Origin: an uncultured bacterium
Lineage (GTDB): Bacteria > Bacillota > Clostridia > Oscillospirales > Oscillospiraceae
Reading direction: 5' to 3'
NCBI GenBank assembly: GCA_946056135.1
Contig: CAMGIN010000011.1
Coordinates: forward strand, 1 to 44,270
Length of the DNA stretch: 44,270 bases
Shown here: positions 1 to 7,052 of the stretch, piece by piece
How positions within the stretch are numbered: the stretch's first letter is position 1
Layout: every line of letters begins with the position of its first letter
Position numbers and translations under genes: made by a program
Notes under the pieces: model-generated
Database searches by the model: none
The model's input: the letters and a program-made list of their open reading frames with translations, nothing else
Told to the model about the DNA's origin: nothing

Positions 1-337
1 ACAGGCTGTTGCCTTCAATGCCGCTGAGGGAGAGAATCCAGGCGGTGACGGTGGTACCCACGTTGGCGCCCATAATGACGTTGATGGCCTGGCTCAGGGT
101 CAGAAGCCCCGAGTTGACGAAGCCCACCACCATAACAGTGGTGGCGGAGGAGGACTGGATGACGGCGGTGACGGCCAGGCCCGTCAGGAAGCCCAGTATC
201 CGGTTGGAGGTCAGCTTGCTCAGCAGCGTGCGCAGACTGCTGCCCGCCCGGCGCTCCAGGGATTCTCCCATAATGTTCATGCCGAACAGAAACAGGCACA
301 GGCCGCCGACCATGGTTAGAATATCAAATATGTCCAT
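1..337 (-). CDS. Na+/phosphate cotransporter, N-terminal part (runs off the window)
   Basis: The minus strand reads inward from an ATG at 337 and stays open to base 1, so only about 112 N-terminal residues are present. They start MDIFDILTMVGGLCLFLFGM, a first membrane helix, and include the QSSSATT motif and a second helix ending in GANVGTTVTAW. QSSSATT and the GTNxGTT-like repeat are signatures of the Na/Pi cotransporter (NptA/PF02690) family, which imports phosphate with sodium across the cytoplasmic membrane. A purine-rich GAAAGG lies about 10 bases before the start. The upstream region carries a Pho-box-like direct repeat (412-428), and the phoB-phoR genes follow 0.7 kb away, so phosphate-starvation control is likely. 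Whether a C-terminal PhoU-like domain is present cannot be seen. Confidence 0.85.
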   Translation of the reverse strand, partial: MDIFDILTMVGGLCLFLFGMNIMGESLERRAGSSLRTLLSKLTSNRILGFLTGLAVTAVIQSSSATTVMVVGFVNSGLLTLSQAINVIMGANVGTTVTAWILSLSGIEGNSL

Positions 338-411
338 AGGATTCTGCCTTTCTCACGATAATTTGACAAGGATATTTTATCAAGAAAACATCAAATCCAT
401 TATCGGGAGAA

Positions 412-428
412 TGTAAAATCCGTGTAAA
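412..428 (-). promoter_or_regulatory. Pho-box-like direct repeat upstream of the Na/Pi cotransporter
   Basis: On the minus strand TTTACA occurs twice with a 5-base spacer (period 11), written TGTAAA-ATCCG-TGTAAA on the plus strand. The same 17 bases recur at 3504-3520 upstream of phoB. TTTACA/TTAACA hexamers with 11-base period are the known PhoP/PhoB binding pattern in Firmicutes. A GATAAT -10-like hexamer lies 7 bases downstream on the minus strand. Binding is inferred. Confidence 0.6.
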
Positions 429-571
429 GAGTTTGGGGTGTGTAGTTTGGAGAGTGGTGTTGCCTAAACAGACACTGCCTTGCAAAAAATAAATCATTTG
501 TTTGAATGAAAATTCCAATGTTTTCCTTAGTTTGTGCTATGATAGGAAAAACACAGAATGGAGGCAGTAAC

Positions 572-895
572 ATGAACCCCTACATCGAACAATGGAAACG
601 CTTTGCAAAAGAAAACGTCCCCTGGGATGGGGACGTTCAGACTGTACTGGAGATGCTCTATGATTGCTATCTGGAGCAGAATTCGTTCGAGACCCAGCAG
701 ATTAAAGAAGATTTCCACAGTCTGGACCGGATTCTGGGTAAATTGACATTGCAGGAATATGACCAGGTGTGGAACCTGACCTGCCGGTTATGCAGTGAAC
801 ATGAGAAGTCGGCATTTCTGGAAGGCATTCGCACCGCCATGCGATTGACTGTGGAACTGGATGACGATCCCATGTTGACTGGAAAAGCCCAATGA
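572..895 (+). CDS. Hypothetical small helical protein (107 aa)
   Basis: The start is placed at ATG 572 because GGAGG lies 8 bases upstream (AATGGAGGCAGTAACATG). An in-frame ATG at 506 lacks a ribosome binding site. The protein (MNPYIEQWKRF...) is soluble, acidic and predicted mostly helical, with two cysteines near residue 67. I do not recognise a characterised family; it resembles short DUF proteins common in Clostridia. Its TGA stop (893-895) lies inside the end of a repeat element (AATGATTGTT), so the C-terminus may have been set by the insertion. It is divergent from the phosphate transporter and convergent with phoR. Confidence 0.55.
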   Translation: MNPYIEQWKRFAKENVPWDGDVQTVLEMLYDCYLEQNSFETQQIKEDFHSLDRILGKLTLQEYDQVWNLTCRLCSEHEKSAFLEGIRTAMRLTVELDDDPMLTGKAQ

Positions 896-1067
896 TTGTT
901 CACGGCACCCCCTTGGCTCTCCCTATGGGAGAGCTGGCACGCCATAGGCGTGACTGAGAGGGGAAAGGTTCTCCTGAAAACCCTCTCCGTCCCTGCGTTC
1001 CGCCGGGCCACCTCTCCCAAAGGGAGAGGCATGGGCGCTTCGCGCCGGTGAGCAAAACGATCCTTTG
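891..1067. repeat. ATGATCGTTTA-family inverted-repeat element, copy 1 (LSLWESWHA interior, reverse orientation)
   Basis: The element is bounded by AATGATTGTT (891) and AAACGATCCTTTG (1055-1067), degenerate forms of AAATGATCGTTT/AAACGATCATTT. The interior holds CTCTCCC-TATGGGAGAG and CTCTCCC-AAAGGGAGAG hairpins and is the reverse complement of the interiors at 30601, 41704 and 42951. It fills the space between the 107-aa gene and the end of phoR. There is no transposase, so it is MITE-like. Outer CAGTCG-type ends are not evident in this copy. Confidence 0.75.
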
Positions 1068-1076
1068 CCGAAAGAG

Positions 1077-2756
1077 TCATTTGGCTTTACCCGTTTCCAC
1101 CTTCGGAAACCGGACAGTGATGGTCGTTCCCTGTCCCACGCGGCTGGTCAGCTCCAACTTGGCCTTGTGGATCAGGACGGCGTGCTTGACGATGCTCAGC
1201 CCCAGCCCGGTGCCGCCGACCTCCTTGGAGTGGCTCTTGTCCACCCGGTAGAACCGTTCAAAGATCCGGTCCTGGTGTTCCGCTGGGATGCCGATGCCGG
1301 TGTCGGAGACCGTCAGCACCACTTCCTTCTCCCGGTCCTCCACCCGGAGAGTGACGCTGCCGCCGGATTTGTTATACTTGACCGCGTTGTCCGTCAGGTT
1401 GAACAGAATACTGGAAAGCAGCGGATGGATGCCGTAGACCATGGCGCTGCCGCCTTCCAGACGGAGGCGCACATTGTTCAGCTCCGCCGGGGCGGCAAGG
1501 GACTGCACCGCCTGCTGGGCGGCGTCGTACAGGTCCACCCAGGACCAGGTCATGCCCGCCGCACCCTCGTCCAGCCGGGACAGGCGCAGGATGTCCTCCA
1601 CCAGCTGGATCAGCCGCTGGGCTTCGCTGTAGATCTTTCCGGAGAAGCAGACCATATCCTCCGGCGCAACTATGCCGTTTTTCATCAGTTCCGCGTAGCC
1701 GGAGATGGCGTGCAGAGGCGTTTTCAGCTCGTGGGACACATTGGAGGTGAACTCCCGCCGCAGCTGCTCCGCCTGCTGCTTCTGGGTTACGTCGAACAGC
1801 AGCAGCACCACACCGGAGACGCTGCCGCCTGTCAGCACAGGGCTGGCGGCAGCCAGATAATCCCCGGCGGACAGGGACACGGTCTGTTCTCCCTTCTGCC
1901 CGGAAAGCGCCTGGTCCATCAGGGCGGTAATCTCGGCGTTCCGGTTGGCCAGGTCAAAATCCGCCCCGAGACAGTTTGGCGTGACTTCCAGCAGCCTGGC
2001 GGCGGCGGGATTGATGCTCAGGATGGTACCGCCGCTGTTTACCAGCACCAGTCCTTCGCTTAAGGAGCGGGTGACGGTGTTGAATTCCCGCTGCTTCTGT
2101 TCCAGCTCCACGGCCTGGGCCCGGAGCTGGCGCTGCTGGGCTTCCAGCCGCCGCAGCAGGGGCAGGATCTCCTCGTATTCCCGGTTGGACAGAGGATCGT
2201 CCAGATTCAGCTCATTGATGGGCTTGACGATATCCCGGGACAGTCGGGTAGCCAGGGCGGAGGACAGAACGATGGCTCCCGCCAGAACCATGACGATGAA
2301 TTGGGACATCCCCAGCATCAGGTTCAGCACGGAGCTTTGGGACAGGGACAGTCGCAGCACACTGCCGTCGCTGAGACGCTGGGCGATATAGAGACAGCGC
2401 TCCAGCAGGGTGTCGGAGTAGCGGACGCTTTGACCGTAGCCGTTGGCCAGGGCGTCTTTGATTTCCTCCCGGGCCAGGTGGTTCTCCATGGCGTTCCGGT
2501 CAGAGAGATTGTCATAGAGGACGGTACCGTCGGCGGCGATCCAGGTGACCCGGCAGGTCAGGCCGTTGTCCAATCCGTCAAAATAAGAAAGTCCCTGGCG
2601 CTCAATGGCATGGGCGGCCAGGGCGGTCTCCTCCCGAAGCTGGGCAAACTGGACATTGGTGAAATGGGTATACAGACCGCCCAGGATCAGCACCAGCGCC
2701 GCCGCCAGAACAGTCAGCGCCACGGCGAGGATTGACCGGAAGATGCGTTTCGTCAT
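1077..2756 (-). CDS. phoR: PhoR-type membrane sensor histidine kinase
   Basis: This 559-residue kinase has TM1 at about residues 8-30, an extracytoplasmic sensing loop (~31-145), TM2 at ~152-172, a HAMP-like linker and a PAS domain (~225-325). A HisKA domain follows with phosphoacceptor H342 in SNVSHELKTP, then an ATPase domain with N-box NLTDNAVKYN, G1 DTGIGIP and GGTGLGLSIVKHAV. The length and domain order are those of Firmicute PhoR/WalK kinases. The start overlaps the phoB stop by ATGA, so the two are translationally coupled. The upstream Pho-box and neighbouring Na/Pi transporter make phosphate the likely signal. The phoR label is inferred from context; the kinase class itself is certain. 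Confidence 0.88.
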   Translation of the reverse strand: MTKRIFRSILAVALTVLAAALVLILGGLYTHFTNVQFAQLREETALAAHAIERQGLSYFDGLDNGLTCRVTWIAADGTVLYDNLSDRNAMENHLAREEIKDALANGYGQSVRYSDTLLERCLYIAQRLSDGSVLRLSLSQSSVLNLMLGMSQFIVMVLAGAIVLSSALATRLSRDIVKPINELNLDDPLSNREYEEILPLLRRLEAQQRQLRAQAVELEQKQREFNTVTRSLSEGLVLVNSGGTILSINPAAARLLEVTPNCLGADFDLANRNAEITALMDQALSGQKGEQTVSLSAGDYLAAASPVLTGGSVSGVVLLLFDVTQKQQAEQLRREFTSNVSHELKTPLHAISGYAELMKNGIVAPEDMVCFSGKIYSEAQRLIQLVEDILRLSRLDEGAAGMTWSWVDLYDAAQQAVQSLAAPAELNNVRLRLEGGSAMVYGIHPLLSSILFNLTDNAVKYNKSGGSVTLRVEDREKEVVLTVSDTGIGIPAEHQDRIFERFYRVDKSHSKEVGGTGLGLSIVKHAVLIHKAKLELTSRVGQGTTITVRFPKVETGKAK

Positions 2757-3427
2757 GGGGTTTCCTCCAGCCGGTAGCCCACGCCCCGAACGGTGCGGAT
2801 GTAGTCGCCGCAGGGCCCCAGCTTGGTGCGCAGCGTGCCGATGTGTACGTCCACGGTCCGGGTCTCGCCCAGGTAGTCAGTGCTCCAGATTCGCTCCAGC
2901 AGCTGGTCCCTGGTGAAGACCCGGCCCGGATGCTCCAGGAACAGCCGCAGCAGCTCAAATTCCTTCAATGTCAGCTCCACCCGGCGGCCGTCAGCGTAAA
3001 CGGTATGGGCCTGGGGGTCCATCTGCAGCTGGCCCATCTGCAGCAATTCCCTTTGGCTTTTGGGTGCGGTTCGGCGCAGCACTGCCCGGATCCGGGACAC
3101 CATTTCCATCATGCCGAAGGGCTTTGCCAGATAGTCGTCAGCGCCCAGATCCAGGCCAACCACCTTGTCGTATTCCGTTCCTTTCGCGGAGGCGATGATG
3201 ACAGGAATGTGGGCGGTGGCGGGATTGGCGCGCAGATTTTTTAAAATCTCAATACCGTCCATGCCGGGCAGCATGATATCCAGCAGGATCAGCTGAGGCT
3301 CGATATGGGCCAGGGCGGCAAACAGGGCCTGCCCTTCGCAGAATCCCTCTGCTTCAAATCCCGATGCCCGCAAAGCATAGAGCATCAGCTCCCGGATGCT
3401 GGTATCATCTTCCACACAGTAAATCAT
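2753..3427 (-). CDS. phoB: PhoB/PhoP-type response regulator (OmpR family)
   Basis: The start is taken at ATG 3427 (MIYCVEDDTS), which has GGGAGGGAG 4 bases upstream; the longer frame to 3460 has none. The receiver domain has acidic E6/D7/D8, phosphoacceptor D50 in LILLDIMLPG, and the conserved K in YLAKPF. It is followed by an OmpR/PhoB winged helix (ELTLKEFELLRLFLEHPG... RTVDVHIGTLRTKLG...IRTVRGVGYR). The length of 224 aa is typical. It forms an operon with phoR (4-base overlap). A Pho-box-like repeat lies 77-93 bases upstream, consistent with autoregulation. Confidence 0.9.
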   Translation of the reverse strand: MIYCVEDDTSIRELMLYALRASGFEAEGFCEGQALFAALAHIEPQLILLDIMLPGMDGIEILKNLRANPATAHIPVIIASAKGTEYDKVVGLDLGADDYLAKPFGMMEMVSRIRAVLRRTAPKSQRELLQMGQLQMDPQAHTVYADGRRVELTLKEFELLRLFLEHPGRVFTRDQLLERIWSTDYLGETRTVDVHIGTLRTKLGPCGDYIRTVRGVGYRLEETP

Positions 3428-3503
3428 AAACTCCCTCCCGGATAAAGCGGATTCTCTCACTATTGATGGTACGGCAGATTTGTAAGCTTTACAAGGAGAG
3501 AAT

Positions 3504-3520
3504 TGTAAAATCCGTGTAAA
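3504..3520 (-). promoter_or_regulatory. Pho-box-like direct repeat upstream of phoB
   Basis: This is the same TTTACA-N5-TTTACA pattern (minus strand) as at 412-428, with identical spacer CGGAT. A further TTTACA on the opposite strand occurs at 3488-3493. The position, about 80 bases before the phoB start, suggests PhoB autoactivation. Confidence 0.6.
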
Positions 3521-3530
3521 GAGCGAGAAG

Positions 3531-3638
3531 TTTGGGGAGTGGAGAGTGGAGTGTGGAGTGTGGAGTTAAGGAATCCCTTCGGGATAGAATATAAATATGC
3601 AGCAAATATAACTCTCCACTCTCACAACGCCACACTCA
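3531..3638. repeat. GAGTGTGGAGTTA-family inverted-repeat element, copy A
   Basis: The left side reads GGAGAGTGGAGTGTGGAGTG and the right side AACTCTCCACTCTC then CCACACTCA, forming imperfect inverted ends. The middle carries the small hairpin ATCCC-TTC-GGGAT (3573-3585). A related element lies at 4911-5067. The right end (TTTTGAGTGTGG on the minus strand) contains the TGA stop of the aminotransferase. Confidence 0.65.
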
Positions 3639-4838
3639 AAACACGTACTTGTCCAGCCGGTCAAAGGCTTCCTGCACCCGGCTCAGGGGCAGGGCCAGGT
3701 TCATGCGGATGTGGGTTTGTCCGTGGAAGGGACGGCCATCCTGCCAGACAACGCCTACGTCCCAGCCGGCTTTCAGCAGCTCGTCCAGGGTTTTGCCGTG
3801 GGCTTCCAGCCATTTTCCGCAGTCCAGGAACAGCATGTAGGTGCCCTGGGGCTTGCTAACCTCCACGCCCTCAAAGTGGGTTTCAATGAAGTCGCAGGCA
3901 AAGTTGACGTTGCCAGTGATAACCTGCCGCAGTTCCTCCACCCACTCGTAGCCCTCGGGCTTGTAAGCGCCGATCAGGGCGTGCATGCTCATGACGTTCA
4001 TGGAGTTGTAGTGGCACAGGGAGCTTTCCTTGTCGCAGCGGTCCTTCAGCAGTTTGTTGTAAATGATGTGGTAGCTGCCCACCAGGCCCGCCAGGTTGAA
4101 GGTCTTGGAGGGAGCGTACAGAGCCACAGTGCGCATCTTGGCGTCCTCGCTGACGGACTGGGTGGGGGTGTGGCGGTAGCCGGTGAGGAGAAGGTCACTC
4201 CAAATCTCGTCGGAGACGACCATAACATCATGCTTGCGGAACAGCTCCATGGCCTGCTCCACCTCCCAGCGTTCCCAGACCCGGCCGCAGGGATTGTGGG
4301 GAGAGCAGAAGACAGCCGCGTGAATCTTGTTCTCCACGATTTTGCGCTCCATGTCTTCAAAGTCCATGCGCCAGACGCCATCTGCGTCCTTGACCAGGGG
4401 GGAGTGGACGATGTCGTAGCCGCTGTTGGTCAGACTACCTGTAAAGCCGATATAGGTGGGGGAGTGGAGCAGCACCTTGTCGCCCCGGGAGCAGAGCACG
4501 TTCAGCGCAGAGACCACGCCGCCCAGAACACCGTTTTCGTAGCCAATGTTCTCTTTGGCCAGACCGGTAACGCCGTTATGTACCTCCTGCCAGCGGATGA
4601 TGGAATCAAAATATTCGTCGGTGGGGAAGAAGTAACCGAAAGCCGGATGCTGGGCACGCTTCACCATTTCCTCCTGAATGGTGGGCACCACGGGGAAATT
4701 CATATCGGCCACCCACATAGGGATAACGTCAAACCCCTCCCTGGGAGCGGGATACATACCATCGGGAGCGCCCACAGCGTCAATAGCGACAGCGTCCTTC
4801 CCATGACGGTCCAAAATGGAGGTAAAATCGTATTTCAT
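3636..4838 (-). CDS. MalY/PatB-type PLP aminotransferase (probable cystathionine beta-lyase)
   Basis: This 400-residue fold-type I PLP enzyme has PMWVADMNFPV near the N-terminus, FCSPHNPCGRVW, VVSDEIWSDL and the PLP-lysine segment APSKTFNLAGL, and ends with RMNLALPLSRVQEAFDRL. The WVADMDF-like start and SKTFNLAG are characteristic of the MalY/PatB subgroup, many of which cleave cystathionine or cysteine conjugates (C-S lyase) rather than transaminate. The start at 4838 has AGGAGAATCCTC upstream. It is cytoplasmic and apparently monocistronic, flanked on both sides by GAGTGTGG repeats, one of which supplies its stop codon. The exact substrate cannot be inferred. Confidence 0.87.
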   Translation of the reverse strand: MKYDFTSILDRHGKDAVAIDAVGAPDGMYPAPREGFDVIPMWVADMNFPVVPTIQEEMVKRAQHPAFGYFFPTDEYFDSIIRWQEVHNGVTGLAKENIGYENGVLGGVVSALNVLCSRGDKVLLHSPTYIGFTGSLTNSGYDIVHSPLVKDADGVWRMDFEDMERKIVENKIHAAVFCSPHNPCGRVWERWEVEQAMELFRKHDVMVVSDEIWSDLLLTGYRHTPTQSVSEDAKMRTVALYAPSKTFNLAGLVGSYHIIYNKLLKDRCDKESSLCHYNSMNVMSMHALIGAYKPEGYEWVEELRQVITGNVNFACDFIETHFEGVEVSKPQGTYMLFLDCGKWLEAHGKTLDELLKAGWDVGVVWQDGRPFHGQTHIRMNLALPLSRVQEAFDRLDKYVF

Positions 4839-4910
4839 GAGGATTCTCCTTTGTCAGTTGATAGGTCTATTATAGAGTTTTTGGGGGAAAATAGCAATAG
4901 CGGAATTTGC

Positions 4911-5067
4911 GGAGAGTGTGGAGTGAGGAGTTAGGAGTGTGGAGTTATGGTATCCACTTCGTGGATGATTAAAAAAACATAGGCATCTTTTATTTATTTC
5001 CAAAAGAGCCCTTAACATTCACTCTCAATTCCTAATTCCTAACTTCTAACTCCACACTCCACACTCA
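4911..5067. repeat. GAGTGTGGAGTTA-family inverted-repeat element, copy B
   Basis: The left arm GAGTGTGGAGTGAGGAGTTA (4914 on) is complemented by the right arm ending TAACTCCACACTCCACACTC (5047-5066). Direct reiterations of AGGAGTTA/AATTCCTA occur within the arms. An internal hairpin ATCCAC-TTC-GTGGAT sits at 4952-4966. It has no coding capacity. The right end supplies the stop of the 37-residue ORF at 5065-5178. Confidence 0.7.
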
Positions 5068-5178
5068 AAATTCCTCCGCCTGGTTTCTGGTCTTGCTTTC
5101 CATATGCCCGGATTGGATCACCGGAGGCTTGGGGTCGGCGGCTTCCCAGGAGATGGGCTTCTTTTCGTCTTCCTTCAT
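5065..5178 (-). CDS. Small hypothetical protein (37 aa)
   Basis: The ATG at 5178 is preceded by GAGGTG with 7-base spacing and opens a 37-codon frame beginning MKEDEKKPISWEAADPKPP and ending RNQAEEF. It is highly charged, proline-containing, has no membrane segment and no cysteine, and is probably disordered. It ends in TTTTGAGTGTGG, so its TGA belongs to the end of repeat copy B; the gene may be truncated by that insertion. It belongs to no family I can name. Support is the good ribosome binding site and gene-like composition. Confidence 0.5.
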   Translation of the reverse strand: MKEDEKKPISWEAADPKPPVIQSGHMESKTRNQAEEF

Positions 5179-5263
5179 GCTTTTCACCTCATGCCTTAGT
5201 ATGCGCTGTTTTGACAGGAGGATACAAAAAAGCCCCGGACAGTGTGGTGTTCATAAGACAGTT

Positions 5264-5297
5264 AACAGTCACAGTAGTTTGCACTGCTGTGGCTGTT
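5264..5297. other. Imperfect hairpin in the 5179-5430 intergenic gap
   Basis: ACAGTCACAGTAGT and ACTGCTGTGGCTGT form a 14-base imperfect stem (12 of 14 pairs). The rest of 5179-5380 shows no ORF with a ribosome binding site. The role is unknown. Confidence 0.4.
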
Positions 5298-5380
5298 CTT
5301 GTATTTTATCCTGTTATGTGATAATATGAACCCAACAAACCTACAAATCAGCACTTGTGAAAATGCGATGTATGAATTAT

Positions 5381-5408
5381 CCCTCCCAATCTAAATTGGT
5401 TGGGAGGG
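5381..5408 (-). terminator. Probable terminator of the EFR1 gene
   Basis: CCCTCCCAA (5381) pairs with TTGGGAGGG (5400-5408), followed on the minus strand by an AT-rich ATAATTCAT. It lies 23 bases after the EFR1 stop. Confidence 0.6.
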
Positions 5409-5430
5409 GTTGGAATAATCAGTAACTGCT

Positions 5431-6186
5431 TTATATAAACAATTCGTTTGATTTTTCAACAGAGCAGGCCTTCTTTATTGCCGCTGCAGCAACAGCGGTC
5501 ATGACACTACTGACCTTTCTGGCGTGAACCGGACAGATCGACACGCATCGCATACAGGATATGCATTTACTCTTATCAGTCGCTCCGGGCGTAGTTGCTG
5601 AGATAGCGCCTGCGGGACATTTCTGTACGCACAAACCACAGGAAGTACAACTGGAATCGGCTTTCGGAACCATTCCGGTCCCAGATTTTTTGTATGGTCT
5701 ATTGCCGGGAACGGAAGGTTTGGATAATTGATTGGAAGTGGCTTTTTCAAGAATCCGATCACCAAATTCCGCAAGTTCTTTACAATCATCCACATTAGGC
5801 CTTCCGGCTGCGTACTCGTGTATGATGGAATGTTCCGCTACTGCAGCGATGGCGGCAATTACCTGGAACCCGGCGTTTTGGGCATAATCCTCCATTTGGA
5901 CGAGAGTGTCCTCATAAGCACGATTTCCATAAACTGCAACAACAGCGCATTTTGCTCCGTTCCCTTTGATCATGGCAAGTCTATCCAAAGCAAGCTGCGG
6001 CGCAACGCCGCCAAAAGAGGGCATTGCAATTAGAACAAGAGAGTTTTGATCAAAAGCAATGCCTGAATAATCGGCATTTGGAACGGATAAATCAATGGTG
6101 TCAACCTGAGACCAGTTCTGCGTAATTGCTTTGGAAACTCGTTCGGTTCCACCAGTTGGGCTGAAAACAATCAGATAGTATTTCAT
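5431..6186 (-). CDS. EFR1-type flavodoxin/2x[4Fe-4S] ferredoxin fusion
   Basis: The start is placed at ATG 6186 (MKYYLIVFSPTGGTERVSK) with AGGAGGAAC 4 bases upstream; the longer frame to 6243 is not supported. Residues 1-160 are flavodoxin-like with the phosphate-binding loop SPTGGTE. The C-terminus carries two complete 4Fe-4S motifs, CTSCGLCVQKCP and CISCMRCVSICP. The 251-aa length fits EFR1 family proteins, cytoplasmic electron carriers of anaerobes. It is divergent from an Rrf2-type regulator across a shared promoter/operator. The gene pair is visibly more A+T-rich than its neighbours, suggesting recent acquisition. Confidence 0.85.
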   Translation of the reverse strand: MKYYLIVFSPTGGTERVSKAITQNWSQVDTIDLSVPNADYSGIAFDQNSLVLIAMPSFGGVAPQLALDRLAMIKGNGAKCAVVAVYGNRAYEDTLVQMEDYAQNAGFQVIAAIAAVAEHSIIHEYAAGRPNVDDCKELAEFGDRILEKATSNQLSKPSVPGNRPYKKSGTGMVPKADSSCTSCGLCVQKCPAGAISATTPGATDKSKCISCMRCVSICPVHARKVSSVMTAVAAAAIKKACSVEKSNELFI

Positions 6187-6233
6187 GTTAGTTCCTCCTT
6201 TGATGTAAAAAATAAAACTACACCTTGAGAAGT

Positions 6234-6272
6234 ATAATAACATGATTTTGGTGTAATGTCAATATTTACACC
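6234..6272 (-). promoter_or_regulatory. EFR1 promoter with overlapping palindromic operator
   Basis: On the minus strand TTGACA (6262-6257), a 17-base spacer and TATTAT (6239-6234) form a near-consensus sigma-A promoter. A perfect inverted repeat GGTGTAA-N9-TTACACC (6250-6272) is centred on the -35 box, and a further TACACC half-site lies near 6220. The divergent Rrf2-family gene is the obvious candidate repressor. Confidence 0.7.
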
Positions 6273-6313
6273 GATGTTTTTATATGGTAAAATTGAACTG
6301 GAGGATTTGTATT

Positions 6314-6754
6314 ATGCATATCAGTAATAAATGTTCTATTGCGGTTCACTGTTTGATATTCATAAATGAATATGGAGAAGAAAACAAAGTGACAAGTGAA
6401 TTGCTTGCGCTCTCTACAGGATGCAATCCCGTTACGATCAGAAATATCATTAGCGCAATGAAAAAAGATGGGATTATAGATGTGAAATTTGGAACAGGAG
6501 GGGCAACTCTTGCAGTTCCGATACAGGATATCTCCTTATACCGTATTTGTGCGGCGGTAGATCCTCAGGCTATTGATAAAATGATTAGTGTTCATCCTTC
6601 TCCATCTCCGTTCTGTCCAGTTGGAAGAAATATTGGAGATGTACTTGATCGAACATATGAAACACTAAAAGAAAGCTTAATATCCAGTATGAAGTCTATA
6701 ACAATGGAGAAAATAGTGAACGACTATCATACAATACTTGAAAGTGATAGATGA
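6314..6754 (+). CDS. Rrf2-family transcriptional regulator
   Basis: The ATG at 6314 follows GGAGG by 9 bases; the ATG at 6284 lacks a site. The 146-aa protein starts MHISNKCSIAVHCLIFINEY, matching the Rrf2 winged-helix domain, with recognition helix around GCNPVTIRNIISAMKKDG and wing GTGGATLAVP. It lacks the tight three-cysteine cluster of IscR/NsrR after residue 90 (only one Cys, in PSPFCPVGR), so it resembles the YwnA/CymR side of the family. It probably represses the divergent EFR1 gene through the GGTGTAA-N9-TTACACC palindrome. Low GC matches its neighbour. Confidence 0.8.
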   Translation: MHISNKCSIAVHCLIFINEYGEENKVTSELLALSTGCNPVTIRNIISAMKKDGIIDVKFGTGGATLAVPIQDISLYRICAAVDPQAIDKMISVHPSPSPFCPVGRNIGDVLDRTYETLKESLISSMKSITMEKIVNDYHTILESDR

Positions 6755-6954
6755 TGTTCTCATAAAAAGAACTTGTACAATTCCGGTTTGTCGGACAGAT
6801 ACAAGGGCGCACTTCTATACGGGACAAACCTGTATGTGCGCTCTGCGAGGCAAAATACTCCGGGTACTATCAAATGTCCGGGGCGATTTTTTGCCACTGC
6901 GTTCCAAACAAGGGACTGTATTCCTTGTGCCGCGAAGGCGGGTAGCAGCTTAAG
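6755..6954. other. Non-coding stretch with inverted repeat, possible mobile-element remnant
   Basis: There is no convincing ORF. GCGCAC-TTCT-ATAC (6808 on) is complementary to GTATGTGCGC across a short loop. The downstream text (GAGGCAAAATACTCCGGG...) does not resemble flanking genes. The layout recalls junction sequences of clostridial integrative elements, but no recombinase is present. It may mark the edge of the AT-rich 5.4-6.75 kb insert. Confidence 0.3.
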
Positions 6955-6989
6955 GCAAAAGGCGTGACCAGGAAAGTCACGCCTTTTGC
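6955..6989. terminator. Bidirectional terminator
   Basis: GCAAAAGGCGTGAC (6955-6968) and GTCACGCCTTTTGC (6976-6989) form a perfect 14-bp stem with a 7-base loop, containing AAAA/TTTT flanks. It lies between the convergent Rrf2 gene and the peptidase lipoprotein gene. Confidence 0.75.
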
Positions 6990-7052
6990 ATATTTTACTG
7001 TCTTACGAACAACGCCCAAAGCTCCGGGTTTTTTTGGAAACGGGTGGGCGTC

